From Alligator mississippiensis (taxonomy: Eukaryota > Chordata > Crocodylia > Alligatoridae), in NCBI RefSeq assembly GCF_030867095.1, contig NC_081828.1:207458978-207522977 (forward strand): a stretch of 64,000 bases of DNA, written 5' to 3'. The position numbers were made by a program, and so were the translations under genes. Positions within the stretch are counted from its first letter, which is position 1. Each line of letters begins with the position of its first letter. The notes beneath the pieces are model-generated. The model was not told the DNA's origin and did not search any database. It saw only the letters and a list, made by a program, of their open reading frames with translations. Shown here one piece after another: positions 46,510-59,000 of this stretch.

Positions 46510-48298
46510 GTGTTTAAGTCCACTAAGGTGCTTACTAGGTGGACTAGAATTTGCCCCTAAGTATTCTGCATTTGCACAAGATAGGATTAAACTGGGAGCT
46601 GAGAGGTTAACAACACAACTGCAAGTCTCTTTTGTATTTATCTGTGTGACAGAAAGTAATACATATTTTGAGCAATTGCATCCATAATGAACAGATCTGT
46701 GTGATGAGATGGATCACTTACAGAGCAGAACAGGAAGAGCCTGCAGCTGTCTTCCAAGAGTGTGGTGTGGTTATTTTCTAGGTCCTAATGCCTTCCACAG
46801 CATGTCCAATAGGCCAATGAGTTGGATCACGCTACTTAGTAATGGCATAGGCTCACACAGGGTTTTTACAGTTTGCTTTTATTAAACTAGCAACCCCTGC
46901 AAAACACAAAGCAAAGCAATTTGTTCTGCCCGCATGCCAGGACACAAAATTAGAAAAATATAGTTAGTGCCCTTCACATGGTAATGGGCAGAGAGGTAAG
47001 TTGCACATCATGGCTGACTTTTCTCCCTCATCTCCTTTACACTGGAGCAAATTTGCTGATAGCAAACAAGTTACTACAGTCATCTGAGTGAGTAGGGAAT
47101 CACATCCAGTGCAATAAACTCATAGAAATGGGTGTCATTGGCAAAGCAGTGCACCTTGCATTGGTTTTGCACCGAGTGTACGTTCACAGCTTACATGACT
47201 GACCTGAACATTATACCATTTATCTTGTGACATTTGGTTTGCTTTCCAAGTGTGCTAGCTCATGGAGTCCTGTGATTATAGGAACTTCAGGCTAAGACAG
47301 AAGTGACAGTTTTCACTCAATCTGGCCCCTGAAAGTGGTCTACAGCCATGACCAAACAGAAGTACATAGCTGCAGAGTGCTTCAAAAGAGCCAAATCCTG
47401 TGAAAATCTGAATCCTTATTGCATGACAGTTCAGATGAAGACACTCCAAAACACAGCATCTTCAGTAACTTGTGTCTGTACCACCTCCCAGCCTTAGAGC
47501 TGTTCAGTCTGGGTTTTTTTCAGACAGCACTAGAGAGTAGGGTTGGTGGATTGGAGGTGGGGAGGCTCCAATCCACCCACCCCACTCCAACTCCAGCTCG
47601 GCACCCCCCCAGAATGAGCTCCCTCTGCTCCTTTTCCCCCTTCTCCCATTCTGAAACCAGTACTGGGCCTGGAAGGGAGGAAGGAGGAGGTGGGAGGTTG
47701 CAAGGGGAGACCAAGTGCAGGCTCACAGCCAGCATTTGGATTCCCCAACACCCCAGACTGAACTGCGAGCTTCTGTTGGGTCTGGGGGATCTTTGTAACT
47801 CACAGTGCTTCCTCCAAAGTGCCATGAGTTACAACAAGGAGCTGCTCTTCCGTCTGCACCTTTCATCTTTCATTGTTAGAAGACAAGTTTCTAGACTATA
47901 TTGTTGCAAACATAAGGTAGGAAATTAGACCAGAGTATATCCAAAAGGCTGAGAAACCTGAAGCTCAATATAGAGTGACCAGAATTTACAGTTATTGTTA
48001 AATCTCATGACATTTGAATTCATGTCATAATTCTTTTGGCCCCAGCTAATGATTTTGAATGTTTGGGGTTAACAGGACTATGTAGAGATGTAGTTACCTT
48101 TCCTACTATCAGGGAAGTGTAGGTTAAAAAGCAGGAATCCTTCATCCACACTACCCCCCAGCCCTCCTGGGGTTAATGTCTGATTATGGGGTAAGTGGGT
48201 ACAATGTATCTTAATGACTTCAGAGAAGCGTATCCACTTCCAATAGGTGATGGGTTTTGTCTTCATGCCAATTTGGTACTTTCTATTCTGTCATATTG
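46510..48298. other. Unassigned intergenic DNA
   Basis: No gene recognised. The 169-aa frame at 47419-47928 is low-complexity in the middle and is not conserved-looking. Confidence 0.4.
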
Positions 48299-48306
48299 GT
48301 ATAAGT

Positions 48307-48936
48307 CAGGGGTGGGCAATTATTTCGGGTGGAGGGCTGCTTGCCCAGTTTTGGCAGGCTGTCGAGGGCCACATGGGTAGCCCCGCCCCTTGACAGGTGC
48401 CCCAACCCCTGGTCACCATCTTGGGACCAATGTCCCAAGGCCAGCACCAGTGGGGCCCAAAGCGAGGCACAGGCCGGCAGGGAAGGAGCCCAGGGAAAAG
48501 CTGAGCACGTGGGGAAAAGTGACCCCTCCTCCACCCCATGCTTCAGCAGCTTGCAGCCCATGTGGGGCTGTCCGGAGCAGGCACAGGCAGCCCCACGCAG
48601 GTTACGAGCAGCTGCAGCGCGGGGCGCTGGCCATGGGGTGGGGAAGGGGCTGCTTTCCCTCCTCCCCATGCTCCTTCCCTGCCTGGGGTCCCCCCTGCCC
48701 TTCTCCCCTACTTACCTGCGGTTCTAGCGTGGGGCAGCCACATGCTCCCAGGCCAGAAGCCCTGGCTGGGGCTTCTGGCTGGGGGGGCGGGGCCAGGTGG
48801 GCCCTGCTGTTGTTGGAGCCTGGCAGGCTTCCCCTGGGTCCTACTGCCTTTGGTTCCTGTCATTTTTGACAGGAACCAAAGGCAGAGAAATATTAATTTT
48901 TTAGGGGCCCTGTGGGCCATATTTTGCCCACCCCTG
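48307..48936 (+). mobile_element. Complete hAT MITE with terminal repeats and target duplication
   Basis: 630 bp with perfect 13-bp terminal inverted repeats CAGGGGTGGGCAA / TTGCCCACCCCTG. The target duplication is GTATAAGT (48299-48306) and GTGTAAGT (48937-48944), with one mismatch. The interior is GC-rich with C/G runs. A perfect 19-bp stem with a 4-nt TTTT loop lies at 48844-48885. The ORFs inside are low-complexity and not transposase. Confidence 0.9.
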
Positions 48937-48944
48937 GTGTAAGT

Positions 48945-50659
48945 TGTGTGAGTTTTGCCATTGCTTAATCAGTTCTGATAATGCAACCTCTGCTGGACAT
49001 GCCTCAGTCTGCTGTGTTTGAGTTTAGACCCACTGGATTTTTATGTATTTTATGGTGGGGATTTTTTTATGATTTCTCAGTAGGCTCTCAGCACTCTACC
49101 ATTCCATCCCTTCATGGGAGTAGGACCCTGTAGGTCTAGCTGCCCTAAAATACAGTTTTTACACTCTTTATTTGGGATAGCACAAGAAATGTACAAATGC
49201 TCATCCACATTTCCTGGCCTAGTTTCCTCACTACTCCTGTACATCTTTTGTGTATAACTTTGAGTTTCCTAAGAGATCCAGGATCCTTTCTCTTCTCTTG
49301 TCCTCTTCTGAATCATGAATTCCCTCTCACTTCAGCAGCCAGTTTGCTGCTTGTGCTCCTGCTGTCTTCTCAATCTCCATCCTTCTCTTCCTGAAATAGT
49401 TAACGAGAGACCCTTCCTTTCAGTCCAGTCTTCTTTGCCAAGATCATTCTACTTGGATGATCAAATTATCCCACTAAATCCTCTGTTGCTCGGTTACTAG
49501 ACAACATAGCACCAGTTTTCCTGGTCTGACCACCTTCTCCAGCCTATCAATTGTATAGCTCAGGTTGAACTACTTAAAGATTCTTGACAATCCAAATGTG
49601 CCTTTGAGACACACACACACACACACACCCCCCATCTATTCCCTGCTACCAGTAAGTGCCCCTGGGAAGAAGTTAACCTCTTGAGGTCAGGAAAGAAGCA
49701 GCACAAGTTTAGATAGGTAGAGAGAGTCACACATAATAGGTCATAAAATGATGCACTGATGCGCTCCCACATTCCCTAGAATTACCTACATAATTTTTTT
49801 CTGGTCCATTCACACTTAACCTGCACTTTTACACCACAATTTACATTATGTCTGAATGTGACTTTTGAGTGCTCTCAGGCTGATAGTGGACCATATTATG
49901 CTATCTGTGTTTAAGCAGGCTATCCCCCAGAAATCAGCAAGTTTAATTCTGCTTGAGATCCAGTGAAAGAGACCAAGAAGCTGAGCTCTCAGCATTTTTT
50001 TTTTTTTTTTATTCCTCATTTTATTTTTCTTTGGAGAAAGATAAGGAAGATTAAAGGAAAGATAATGTAGCAGAAAAGCAACCAAATGAAAAGGAACAAT
50101 ACTATCTATTGTACCTGAATAACTCTATTGACTTCTGTTTAGGTAACTTATTTACACCAGTGAAGTAGAATCAGAATTGGGCTGTAGGGGGCTGACTTAG
50201 TTTTCCTACTGATGTTAAAACACAAGGTTTGGGCATTTTGTCATTGGGAATCAGTATATCTGACCCTGCTGTCTTGTGTGGGCCGAAGCACTCAGTGCAA
50301 TGCTCCTTGACGATCATCATTCAGGCTGTCATCTTGGTATTTGCTCTGTTATCCAGTACATAAAATAATCTTCAATCCCTCCTTCTGCTAGCATTGGACT
50401 CAGTTCAAGTCCATACAGTGCGTCAGAGCATCATTTTTGTGGGAAGCTGGGAAACCTCTGCAATGAATGGAAACAGACAATTATGAATTAGAAATTACAC
50501 TTGCCTCACAAGGGAGAAATTCCAACTAGGTTGCTGCTTTCTTTTAAGAAGACCAAGATGAAAGCAGGTGAAATTGGGGGAGGAAAGAAGAGGAAGGACT
50601 TGCACACAAAATGAGCTGTGATGTATGTGCAGCCGTGCCCTTATATGCAGCGGAGAGCG
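48945..50659. other. Unassigned AT-rich intergenic DNA
   Basis: Contains the (AC)10 run and a T18 tract near 49996. Nothing else recognised. Confidence 0.4.
49609..49628 (+). repeat. (AC)10 microsatellite
   Basis: Perfect dinucleotide run of 20 bp followed by a C run. Confidence 0.95.
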
Positions 50660-50740
50660 CAGTGGCAGAGTAGTTAGCATGTTCTGCTTTGGCTTTAGAG
50701 CTATGAGTTGGAGTCCTGTTCTTGACTTGTGCCATACAAC
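50660..50740 (+). mobile_element. tRNA-derived SINE head (MIR-like)
   Basis: TGGCAGAGTAGTTAGCATG fits a Pol III A box and GAGTTGGAGTCC fits a B box, about 40 bp apart. The stems do not pair well enough for a tRNA. Probably the head of an old SINE. Confidence 0.4.
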
Positions 50741-52689
50741 TCACATGCAGCACATGCCAGCTGTGAATAGGTTAATTTGGGCAAGGGAGTCAAAGGCAGC
50801 TAGAGACGATGCTAGCCACATTACTTCCTTCTGGATCACTGGTTACAGAAACTGAAGTGTCTTAATCACACTTGTTCAATGGGCTTTTAGACTCATAAAA
50901 GACCTTTGAACTTTACCTATAAATAATTTCCCTGCCATAGCTTAGGTAGTTGTGAAGTAGCCGCTTTAACATTCTGCATCTGAATGGAAACACAGCAGTT
51001 ACTATTTTTTTCCTTCTCTCTCATTAAGACAATGTTTTAAATTGGATTTTGCCTTAGAATGGTGTGATGGAGCTCATCAGGGACAGGCAGCATATTTTAG
51101 GCCTACACAAGCTGTGCACAAAGTAAGGGATGGTTTCTGTTTCCGGCAGAAGGTCTCTGTGGGAGTGCATGGTGGCTACACGCTCTCCTACGTCGAGTTC
51201 AGCTAGTAAGCACAGTGAGCAGCCCGAGATGTACAATGCAACTGCTGGAAGAATCTCTCCACCATCTCCCTCAGTGGTGCTTCCTCGCTGTTCCCAACCC
51301 AATTGAAAGCTATTTATGCCTAGACAAAGCTGAAAAGGGGTGAAGGTGGAAGTGCTGCTTGACCTCAACTGAGGTGTTATTCCTTGTAGATACAGCAGCT
51401 GGGCTAGAGGAAAGAAATGCAATTTACCCACCCGATACAAAAGGAAGAGGTATTTTTTGCTCTATCATCCAGTACCAAATTATACAAGTAGATGAATCAC
51501 TTAACACTGAATACTCAAATAATACCAGAGATTAAAACAGCCAGCCACTTTGGCAGTAGGGTAGCAAGAGGAGCTTCACTAAGATGCTGCTGTAGTTTTC
51601 CAGGGTCTCCATACACAGTCAGCTAGAGTGTATCTGTTCTTTCACCTGATGCCTCCTAGCCCAGGTAGGGCAGAAACACCTACTAGTAAGGGCGCTATTT
51701 GAAGAGTGCTAGAGAAGTGGGGATCTGGTAGGTGAGAGAGATGGGCCAGGAAGGGGTGGGTAAAAAGACTGATGGGTTAGGGCAGGTAGCCAGAGGAGTA
51801 TTTTACCTGCCCATGCCAGCAGACAAACATTTTCAAGGTATCCTTGTTAATTCTTGTTGTTGTTGCATGCTGGTGATGTTCACTAGGCAAATAAGAAGCC
51901 TGGTTTTTAGTCCTTAAGGCAGAAGCACTTGACCTCTGAGACTGATTCTGAGGCCAGCTTGTTAGGAGTCATATTTAATCTGCACAGAAAATTATATGAG
52001 CAGAAATATTTAAAATATTTCTTTATGGACACCACCTAGTCCACTGTAGCTGATCAGCTCATACTTGGAGTATGTTGAAATCCTAACGGCAGTCTGAATA
52101 TTCTGGCTCAAGCCATCTCTTTACCAAAAACCCAACTGTGGTATGCAATGCATCCCTGAGTAGAGGGATGTTGGGGAGCCCTGCCAGCCAAGCGAGAAAT
52201 CTGGCAGAGGTCCATTCTTGCTGTCGGCTCTATACTATGCAGAGCAGGGTACAGGCTTTGGTATCCCTTGGGACAGTGCAGCCTGCTCCCACCATGGCAT
52301 ACTCAGCCCAGCTTATCTCTAACTTGCCAAATTGCTTCGGGACATTCACTTTGCACATCTGCCAGGGAATAGGGACAAAGCTCACTGAAGGCATTAAGCA
52401 TCTTCCTCTTTTCATCATGGTGCTTTGGATCAATTAATTTTTTTAGTGCTGAAAACCTATGAGTGATTATCAGTGATGAGTCGCAATATGAAGATCATGA
52501 TGCGCTAATTGTACTGTTTTACTCACTGAGCTTCTATTAAAGAATTATACTCACTTTGGAGGATGCGCTAATGCCAAAGGCAAGCAAGAGCTGAGGCATT
52601 TTCAGAGTCCAGCACTTTCTTGACATGAACTTCATTGTATAGAGCAGAGTCTACAATGAAAACATTCGACTGCAGTTTTCTTAAGCGAA
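50741..52689. other. Unassigned intergenic DNA
   Basis: No supported feature. Frames at 51054-51440 (minus) and 52230-52433 (minus) have no family resemblance. Confidence 0.4.
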
Positions 52690-53910
52690 ACAGTTTTATT
52701 ACCTGTGTAGCAGGCTTACCTTTCAGAGTGTGGGTTGAATCTCAGGCTTGAGATCCTGCTGTTTTGATTGGTGGAGCCCATCCACCAATCAGGAGGCAGC
52801 AAGAGAAATAACATCACGCCCCTTTCCTGAGGGGAGGGGGAGAAGAGCTCTCCTGGACCTGATTGAAGACTGCAAATTGTCCAGTCCGGAAGACTTCAGG
52901 GGTGGAGCCCTGGGGCGTATAAAAGGAGCTGCATGCCCATCACAGGGAGCAGATGCGTCGGGGACAGAAGAGAGAGGCTTAGAAGAGCTGAAGGGAGCTG
53001 CTCAGCAGCGTGAAGCAGTAGCCCAGGAAGAGCCCCTGAAGACTTCTGTCAGCGGGCAGCGGGGCACGGCTCCAGTGGCTAGGATCTCGAGGTGCAGCAC
53101 GGCGCACAATGTCCAGACCCTGGGAGCTGCGTGAGGTGGCTCGGGTCTGCAACCTCTGGTGTGCAGCCAGAGACACGGTGCACAGGCCAGTGCATGGAGC
53201 AGGATCTTTGGAGCCCAGGGGTGGCTCAGGTCCTCAACCCCCAGAACGAGGCTGGGAGCTCGGTGCAGGAGGCACTGCATGCAGGGTGAGAGACCCTGGG
53301 AGCCGCTTGAGGTGGCTCGGGTCTACAGCTGCTGACATGGGGCAGTAGCTCAGTGCAGATGACGCTGCCCAGAGGGTCCAGGAACAGACGGAGCCCCAGT
53401 GCTGCACAAGGCTGTCCAGGCCTCCAACCCCTAGCACAAGGCGAAGTGCCCACTACACACAGCCGTGCATGTGGCCCTAAGCCAGGACAATTGGCAGCAG
53501 AGTTGGGCAGCAGGAAAGCCCAGAGGGGAACAGAGCTTGACTTGGAGAACAAGAGGCAACCCTCCAGGACTGTGGAGTAGTAAGTTATCCTGGAGAGAGG
53601 GTCCCCACAGGGGAGAGACCCCCCGAGGGTTGCGAAGGGGCACCACGTGGGCCACTCCTGGGTGATAGTGGGGGAGCTTAGGAGTCTTTGGGGTCTTCCT
53701 CTCCCTTTTCTTTCCCCCCACCTCCTTTCCTGTAGTGGGGCCCCTGCCCTGGAGGGCACCCAGGTAGTCTGAGGACTGCTGATTATATTTGTGGACTGTG
53801 CCTTACAGTTTATGTGACTAATTTGAAGTAATAATCTGTATATGAATAGAGTTATAAGGTTGCCCAATCAATATCCTTTGGTCTGGTTTGTTCTATTCTT
53901 CATCTGTATT
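52690..53910 (+). mobile_element. Candidate solo LTR related to the gypsy LTR (fossil)
   Basis: The + strand has a 9-bp inverted CCAAT pair (GATTGGTGG at 52766, CCACCAATC to 52790) and GTATAAAAGG at 52918-52927. The sequence around the TATA box, GGGGTGGAGCCC...TATAAAAGGAGCTGCATG, resembles the minus-strand LTR at 7040-8410 block by block. A GC-rich leader has two imperfect copies of a module containing GAGGTGGCTCGGGTCT (from about 53118 and 53309), and the A/T-rich tail ends near 53910. No internal pol region is attached. The alternative is an unrelated CCAAT/TATA promoter. Confidence 0.5.
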
Positions 53911-53924
53911 TTAAGTGGTAATTG

Positions 53925-53995
53925 GGTGTGTGTATATCTGCGTGTGTGTATATGTATTTATGTGTATATGTGTGTGTGTGTATAAATCTGTATAT
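53925..53995 (+). repeat. TG/TATG-rich low-complexity run
   Basis: Alternating TGTGTG, TATATG and TATTTATG units directly after the candidate LTR at 52690-53910. Confidence 0.85.
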
Positions 53996-55429
53996 AGTTA
54001 AGCAATTGATTAACTGGACCTGGCTCTACAGGGGATGGAGACGGCTGCTGGGCTGTTGTGTCCATCCACAGCACGCTGCCCTGCCAATAATTCCCTCAAT
54101 TGGAGAGGGAAGTACAAACCTGTGTACACCCGGGCTACACCTGTATCAAAACCATGCGGTCTAATTTCTTCTCTTGTACAAATCAGGCGAATGTTGAAGT
54201 CCATGAAGCTACACTGGTGCACAATCGGCTTCGTATCAGAACGTGGCTCAGAGTTATCCTTGTGTGACTTTGTAAAACATATTTCTTTTGGCTTGTATTT
54301 AGATTTGGCCCTTAAGGAACTTGTCATAAAAGATCTGCAATCTGGGCAAAAGGCCAGTTTACTGTCTGGAAGGAAAGCCATGGCTCCCATCAAAGTAGGG
54401 AAGAGGGTAGGAGGGTTTTTTTCCCTTATTTTGTAATTGTGTTGGTTTTTTGTACTTTTGAGTATTTTGTAAAGTTCCAGATATACAATAATATTGCAGG
54501 AAAACTTGCCATCATCCAGGCAGTCTAGACACTGGTAGAAAAAATAGCTGCTTTCAGTAACCTTTCCTAGAAGAGCGATGATTGTATCTTATTTTCCTGG
54601 CATGTAGCATCTTGAAAACTTCTAGGAAATCAGAATTGCTTTGTTAGTGGAGAGAGAGAACATAATTATGTGATGGTGCTTCTTCAGCTATTGGGGTATT
54701 TCTATTAGTTCATTATTCCAAGAATCTAATTTTAAAAAAACCTCTGAGGTTAATTGCTGTACTCTCACAATAGGCTTTGGTTTAGGTGCTAAGATTTTAT
54801 TTGTACCAGGCGGCAAACCCACAGTCCTTTCTTCAGTTCAGCTTTATCTGTCTAGGCATTCTTTAGATTTTAGCCTTGCCGTTCCTCGACTGAGGTTTGT
54901 AGCACTCTGTATGTCAAGAGGGTACGTGGAGAGCTCATTCTTAGCGGTGGCATTGGAGTGGTCGGTTTTAGCAGATATGTTTATTTTTATTAAATTAGGG
55001 ATCAAAAACCTACAACACAATTACTGATTGGGAACATTGCTTTAGAGATTATTAAAAAGTGAAGGGCCTTTGTAGCTGCAGACAGGAAATCTTAGGATGT
55101 GAGATCATCTTTAAGATTTACCAAGTTAGGTTGTGCCGAGAAGTTAATAAAGCATCGTGCTCAAGCAAGACTCTTGCAGAGGGTGGGGGTGTTCCCAGCT
55201 AGGAAGAGTCTGAACCCAGAAGTTTTTCAGGGGCGTAAAAATGACCATGTTGGTCCAGTCTTTCTTTTCTCTGACAGTGGTTGCCACCAGATAATTCAGC
55301 ATAAAACACAAGGAACCCTTTACCAGGCCGATGTAGAAAAATCTGTACTCCAAGGCAGGGAGGGAAAGGTCTCTTTATAACTCCTAAAAAGCCTGGCTTA
55401 AACCCCAATCGTGGAGCTTTATATTTCTT
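53996..55429. other. Unassigned intergenic DNA
   Basis: Overlapping frames of 127-133 aa at 54010-54436 on opposite strands have no known domain. Not called as a gene. Confidence 0.4.
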
Positions 55430-55660
55430 CCAAACTCTTCTAGCATTCCAGTTATTCACATACATCTCTTGTTCCTATGAATCTTGTTAACTTCTTGGCC
55501 TCAACAACATCCTATGGCAATAAATTCCATAGTCTAAAATTATGTCGTCTAAAAAGTATTTCCTTTTATCATTTTTTAATTGTTCTGCTTTTCATTCTCA
55601 TTGAATGCTCCTGATTCTTGTGGTAAAAGACAAGGAGATCGGAAGTCTTCAGTCTAATGC
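55430..55660 (-). mobile_element. Diverged CR1/L3-like LINE fragment
   Basis: The + strand shows the antisense CR1 blocks AATAAATTCCATAGTCTAAA and AAGTATTTCCTTTTATCATT, then the CTTTTCATTCTCATTGAATG block. This is an old subfamily with many changes and no reading frame. Confidence 0.6.
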
Positions 55661-55989
55661 ACATCCTCTATATCACTGTATGGTCAAACAAAGCTTTTCT
55701 ACACATGTTAGTTGAAATGTTTCCTAACTTCTGGTCTACAAATGTTGTTGGAGCCCCTTATGCCTCGAGGATCAGTGGTTTCTCCCAGAGTGATGTCATG
55801 AGTTGGGTCACAACAGTGATTGTTACAAGCATGCTATCATTTTTTCCCCTCTTTTTTTAGAAAAAAACCATGTAGAAAAGATCTTTTGGAAAAAAAAAAA
55901 AAAGATCTGTAGTGACAGTGGAGAAGGCTGAAGCATGTCTTCTGTAAAGCACATGCAGGTTTTCCTTCATTTCAATGCAAAATGCCTCT

Positions 55990-57706
55990 TTTCTTTTAAA
56001 ATCCTGGATTGGAAGGGACCACGACTCGACAGGCAGAGGAGTCCAAGAAGAGTGGTTGCTCCTCAAGTGAGCGATCCTGACAGCACCAGGGACAGCCCTC
56101 CCATCTCAGAGGAAGGGTAGCAAAAGGGCTCAGCAACCCCCTTGGCTCAGCAGGGAACTTGAGGACCTCCTATGCCTCAACATGAGACTTATAAAGGATG
56201 GAAGGCTGGAATTACCCCCGAGGAGGAGTACTCAGCACTGGTCCGTACCTGCAGGAAGCAGATCGGGAAGCCAAGGCTGCAACTGAGCTCCATCTGGCTT
56301 CACATATCAAGGATAGCAAAAGGTCCTTTTTTAGATATGTAGGGAATAAAAAATAAATAAATAAATAAATAAATAAAAAAAGCAAAGGTAACATTGGACC
56401 CCTGCTGAACCAAACGGAACAGCTGATAAGTGACATCCAGGAAAAGGCCAACCTGCTTAATGGGTACTTCACGTTGGTCTTTCATCAGTCCAATGGGACC
56501 GCCCTGCCTAGCAAGACACGGGATGGCCAGGGTGAGGGCATATTTATACCCAGCATTGATGTTGATTTAGTAAAGGATCACCTTGAGAGGCTGGACACCT
56601 TCAAGTCAGCTGGTCCTGGCAGATTATACCCTAGGGTACTCAAGGAGCTGGCGGGTATCATAGCCCAACCATTGGCAAAAGTAGAGAGTAGTAGTCGATG
56701 GAAGCAAATCATTATGGCACTCCATGTCCCGTGGTGTCCCCCAAGGCTCTGTCCTTGGACTGGTTCTCTTCAACATTTTCATCAACGATGTGGACGTTGG
56801 TGTCAGAAGCGCACTGGCCAAGTTTGCCGATGACACTAAACTTTGGGGCATAGCGTCCACACCAGAGGACAGGCTAGTGATCCAGGCTGACTTGGATAAA
56901 GTTACTAAGTGGGTGGACACAACCTGATGACATTCAATACCGATAAATGTAAGGTACTCCACCTTGGGGGGGGAAACCTGCAGCATACTTATAGGCTCGG
57001 CAGTGCTACAATTGCTAGCATTACTGCTGAAAGAGACTTGGGGGTCATGACTGACCACAGGATGAACATGAGCCACCAATGCAATGTCGCAGGTGGTAAA
57101 GCAAACAAAACCCTGGCTTGCATCTATAGATGCTTCTCTAGTAAATCTCAGGATGTCATCCTCCCATTGTATTCAGCCTTGGTGAGGCCTCAGCTGGAGT
57201 ACTGCATCCAACTCTGGGCTCCACAATTCAAGAAGGATGTTGAGAAGTTTGCGAGAGTCCAGAGGAGAGCCACACGCATGATCAGAGGACAGGAGAATAG
57301 GCCTTATGGAGAGAGGCTGAGAGCCATGGGACTTTTCAGTCTAGAAAAGCGTAAGCATGGGGGGACCTGGTGGCTGCTTATAAGTACATAAGGGGTGTAC
57401 ATCAGGATCTGGGAGAACGTCTGTTCAGCAGAGCGCCCCAAGGAAAAACAAGGATCAATGGCCATAAACTCCTACAAGACCGTTTTAGGCTGGACGTAAG
57501 AAAAAATTTCTTTACAGTCCGAGCCCCCAAGACCTGGAATAGACTCCCTCCAGATGTGGTACAGGCACCTACTCTGGATTCTTTCAAGAAACGCTTAGAT
57601 GCTTATTTTGTTGTGATCCTTTGACCCCAGCTGACTTCCTGCTCCTGGGGCAGGGGGCTGGACTCGCTGATCTTCGAGGTCCCTTCCAGTCATAAAGCCT
57701 ATGAAA
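55990..57706 (+). mobile_element. CR1 LINE with recognisable reverse transcriptase
   Basis: In the sense direction this runs from the linker ahead of the RT (GSKRAQQPPWLSREL-like) through RT segments GVPQGSVLGLVLFNIFINDV and KFADDTKLWG (the YxDD-box equivalent is FADD), then YSALVRPQLEYCIQLWAPQF, then [20 protein letters not shown], to the 3' end at about 57706. A block of RT is missing near 56700-56720, where the frame jumps from SSSRWKQIIMA to the SRGVPQG region. Reading shifts frame several times, and an (ATAA)n run lies at 56346-56381. It is 5' truncated with no endonuclease domain seen. Inactive. Confidence 0.92.
56346..56381 (+). repeat. (ATAA)n microsatellite inside CR1
   Basis: About seven AATA units in an A-rich tract, expanded within the CR1 coding remnant. 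Confidence 0.9.
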
Positions 57707-59000
57707 TCAAGGGTCATCTAGTCCAAAGCCCTGCACAGATGTAGGATGGGCTGTACCTAAACCACTCCGACAGATGCCTGTCCAGCCTCTTCTTTAAGTG
57801 CCTGTAGAACGTCTTTCTCCAGTGAATGAAAGTCCATAACCTCCGGAGGCAATTTGTCCCACTGTCTTACTATGCTCACAGTTAGAAAGTTTTTCTTCCA
57901 ATCTCTCTGCTTTCCTGCAGTTTGAAACCCACTGCCTCCTATTCTGCCTTCGGAGGGAGAATTGTTGTTCTCCCTCTTCTTTATGGCAGTTTTTAATACT
58001 AAATATATAATCTAAAAGATTGGATTTAATTACCCAAGTGATCTTCTTCAGATGAAACACAGCTAATTCTCTCGGTCTTTGATCACATGACTACATTCCA
58101 ATCCCTTTATTATCGTAGTCACTCCCCCTTCGAACCTCCTTAGTCTCTCTACATCTTTCTTTAAAATGACGTACCCAGAATAAAACACAATGCTCCATTT
58201 AGGTCTAAGCAGTACTGAGTGCAGTGGTGCAATCCTTCCCACATCTTGCATGCAATACTTCTATTAATATGACTCAAAAGAAGTATTTGGTAATTCATGT
58301 CAAGTCTGTGATCTGCAGAACCCCTACAGCTTTCTTGGAAAAGCTACTGCCTAGACGGTTATCACCCATTTACGTGTGGGCATTTGTTTTTTCTTCCCTA
58401 AATGCACTACTATACATTGCGTCTTTGGATTTCATTTTATTTTTGCCTAGCCCAACTCTCTAATTTATCAAATCCCTTTGCATTTTAATCCTAGCCTCCA
58501 AAATATTTGCAACCCCTCTCAATTTATGCTGTCTACAAATTTGATCAGTGACTCTTTTATCCCTGCATCCAAATTCTTAATAACCATGTTTAAACAACAA
58601 TGGATCCTGAGAAGATCCCTGTGAAACCCCTGCTGAGACCTCCTGCCAGTTCTGACATCCCTTTGCTTGCAGCTTTCAACAAATTTCTCTCTTGCCTACA
58701 TTTCTACAACTTACTTATGAGAATGGCATGTGGAAGTGCGTGAGAAGCCTTACTTAAGTCCAAGAATATTATGTCCACCACATTCCTCTTACTCGCATGA
58801 CTCGTTACCCTGTTAAACAAAGAAATCAAGTTGGTTATTCAAGCTGGTTTTTACAAGTTGCTTTTTTACAGATCAGGTTGATTAGATCTTCCTCCTCCAG
58901 ATGTTTGCAAATCAACTATTCTGTAACTGAGCACTAGACCCACAGGTCCCCTGGCATTTTTGTTCGTCTGTCATATTTGTAGAGCCACTTCTTGTTGTGT
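57707..59000 (-). mobile_element. Older CR1 LINE, tail-to-tail with its neighbour
   Basis: On the minus strand this long diverged CR1 reads from about 59000 down to 57710. Recognisable parts, given in + strand order, are the CATCTAGTCCAAAGCCCTGC 3' block, the GAAAGTTTTTCTTCCAATCT block, RT remnants around ERLRRFEGGVTTIIKGLE (58063-58251, minus), the ACAAATTTGATCAGTGACTC block and the GAAGCCTTACTTAAGTCCAA block. All frames are broken. It meets the + strand CR1 at about 57706. Confidence 0.8.

Noticed and set aside
47419-47928. 169-aa + strand frame
   Set aside because: No recognisable domain, no exon signals of note, and strong low-complexity overlap on the other strand.
48329-48942. Three long overlapping + strand frames
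   Set aside because: All lie inside the 630-bp hAT MITE and have no transposase similarity.
50660-50740. Candidate tRNA gene
   Set aside because: A and B box-like motifs exist but the stems do not pair. Called a SINE head instead.
52748-53867. Frames of 128 and 213 aa downstream of a CCAAT/TATA promoter, considered as a new gene
   Set aside because: The promoter block matches the LTR at 7040-8410, repeated modules explain the length, and no splice structure or domain is visible.
54010-54436. Overlapping 127- and 133-aa frames on opposite strands
   Set aside because: No homology recognised. Mirror-image frames of this sort are expected by chance.
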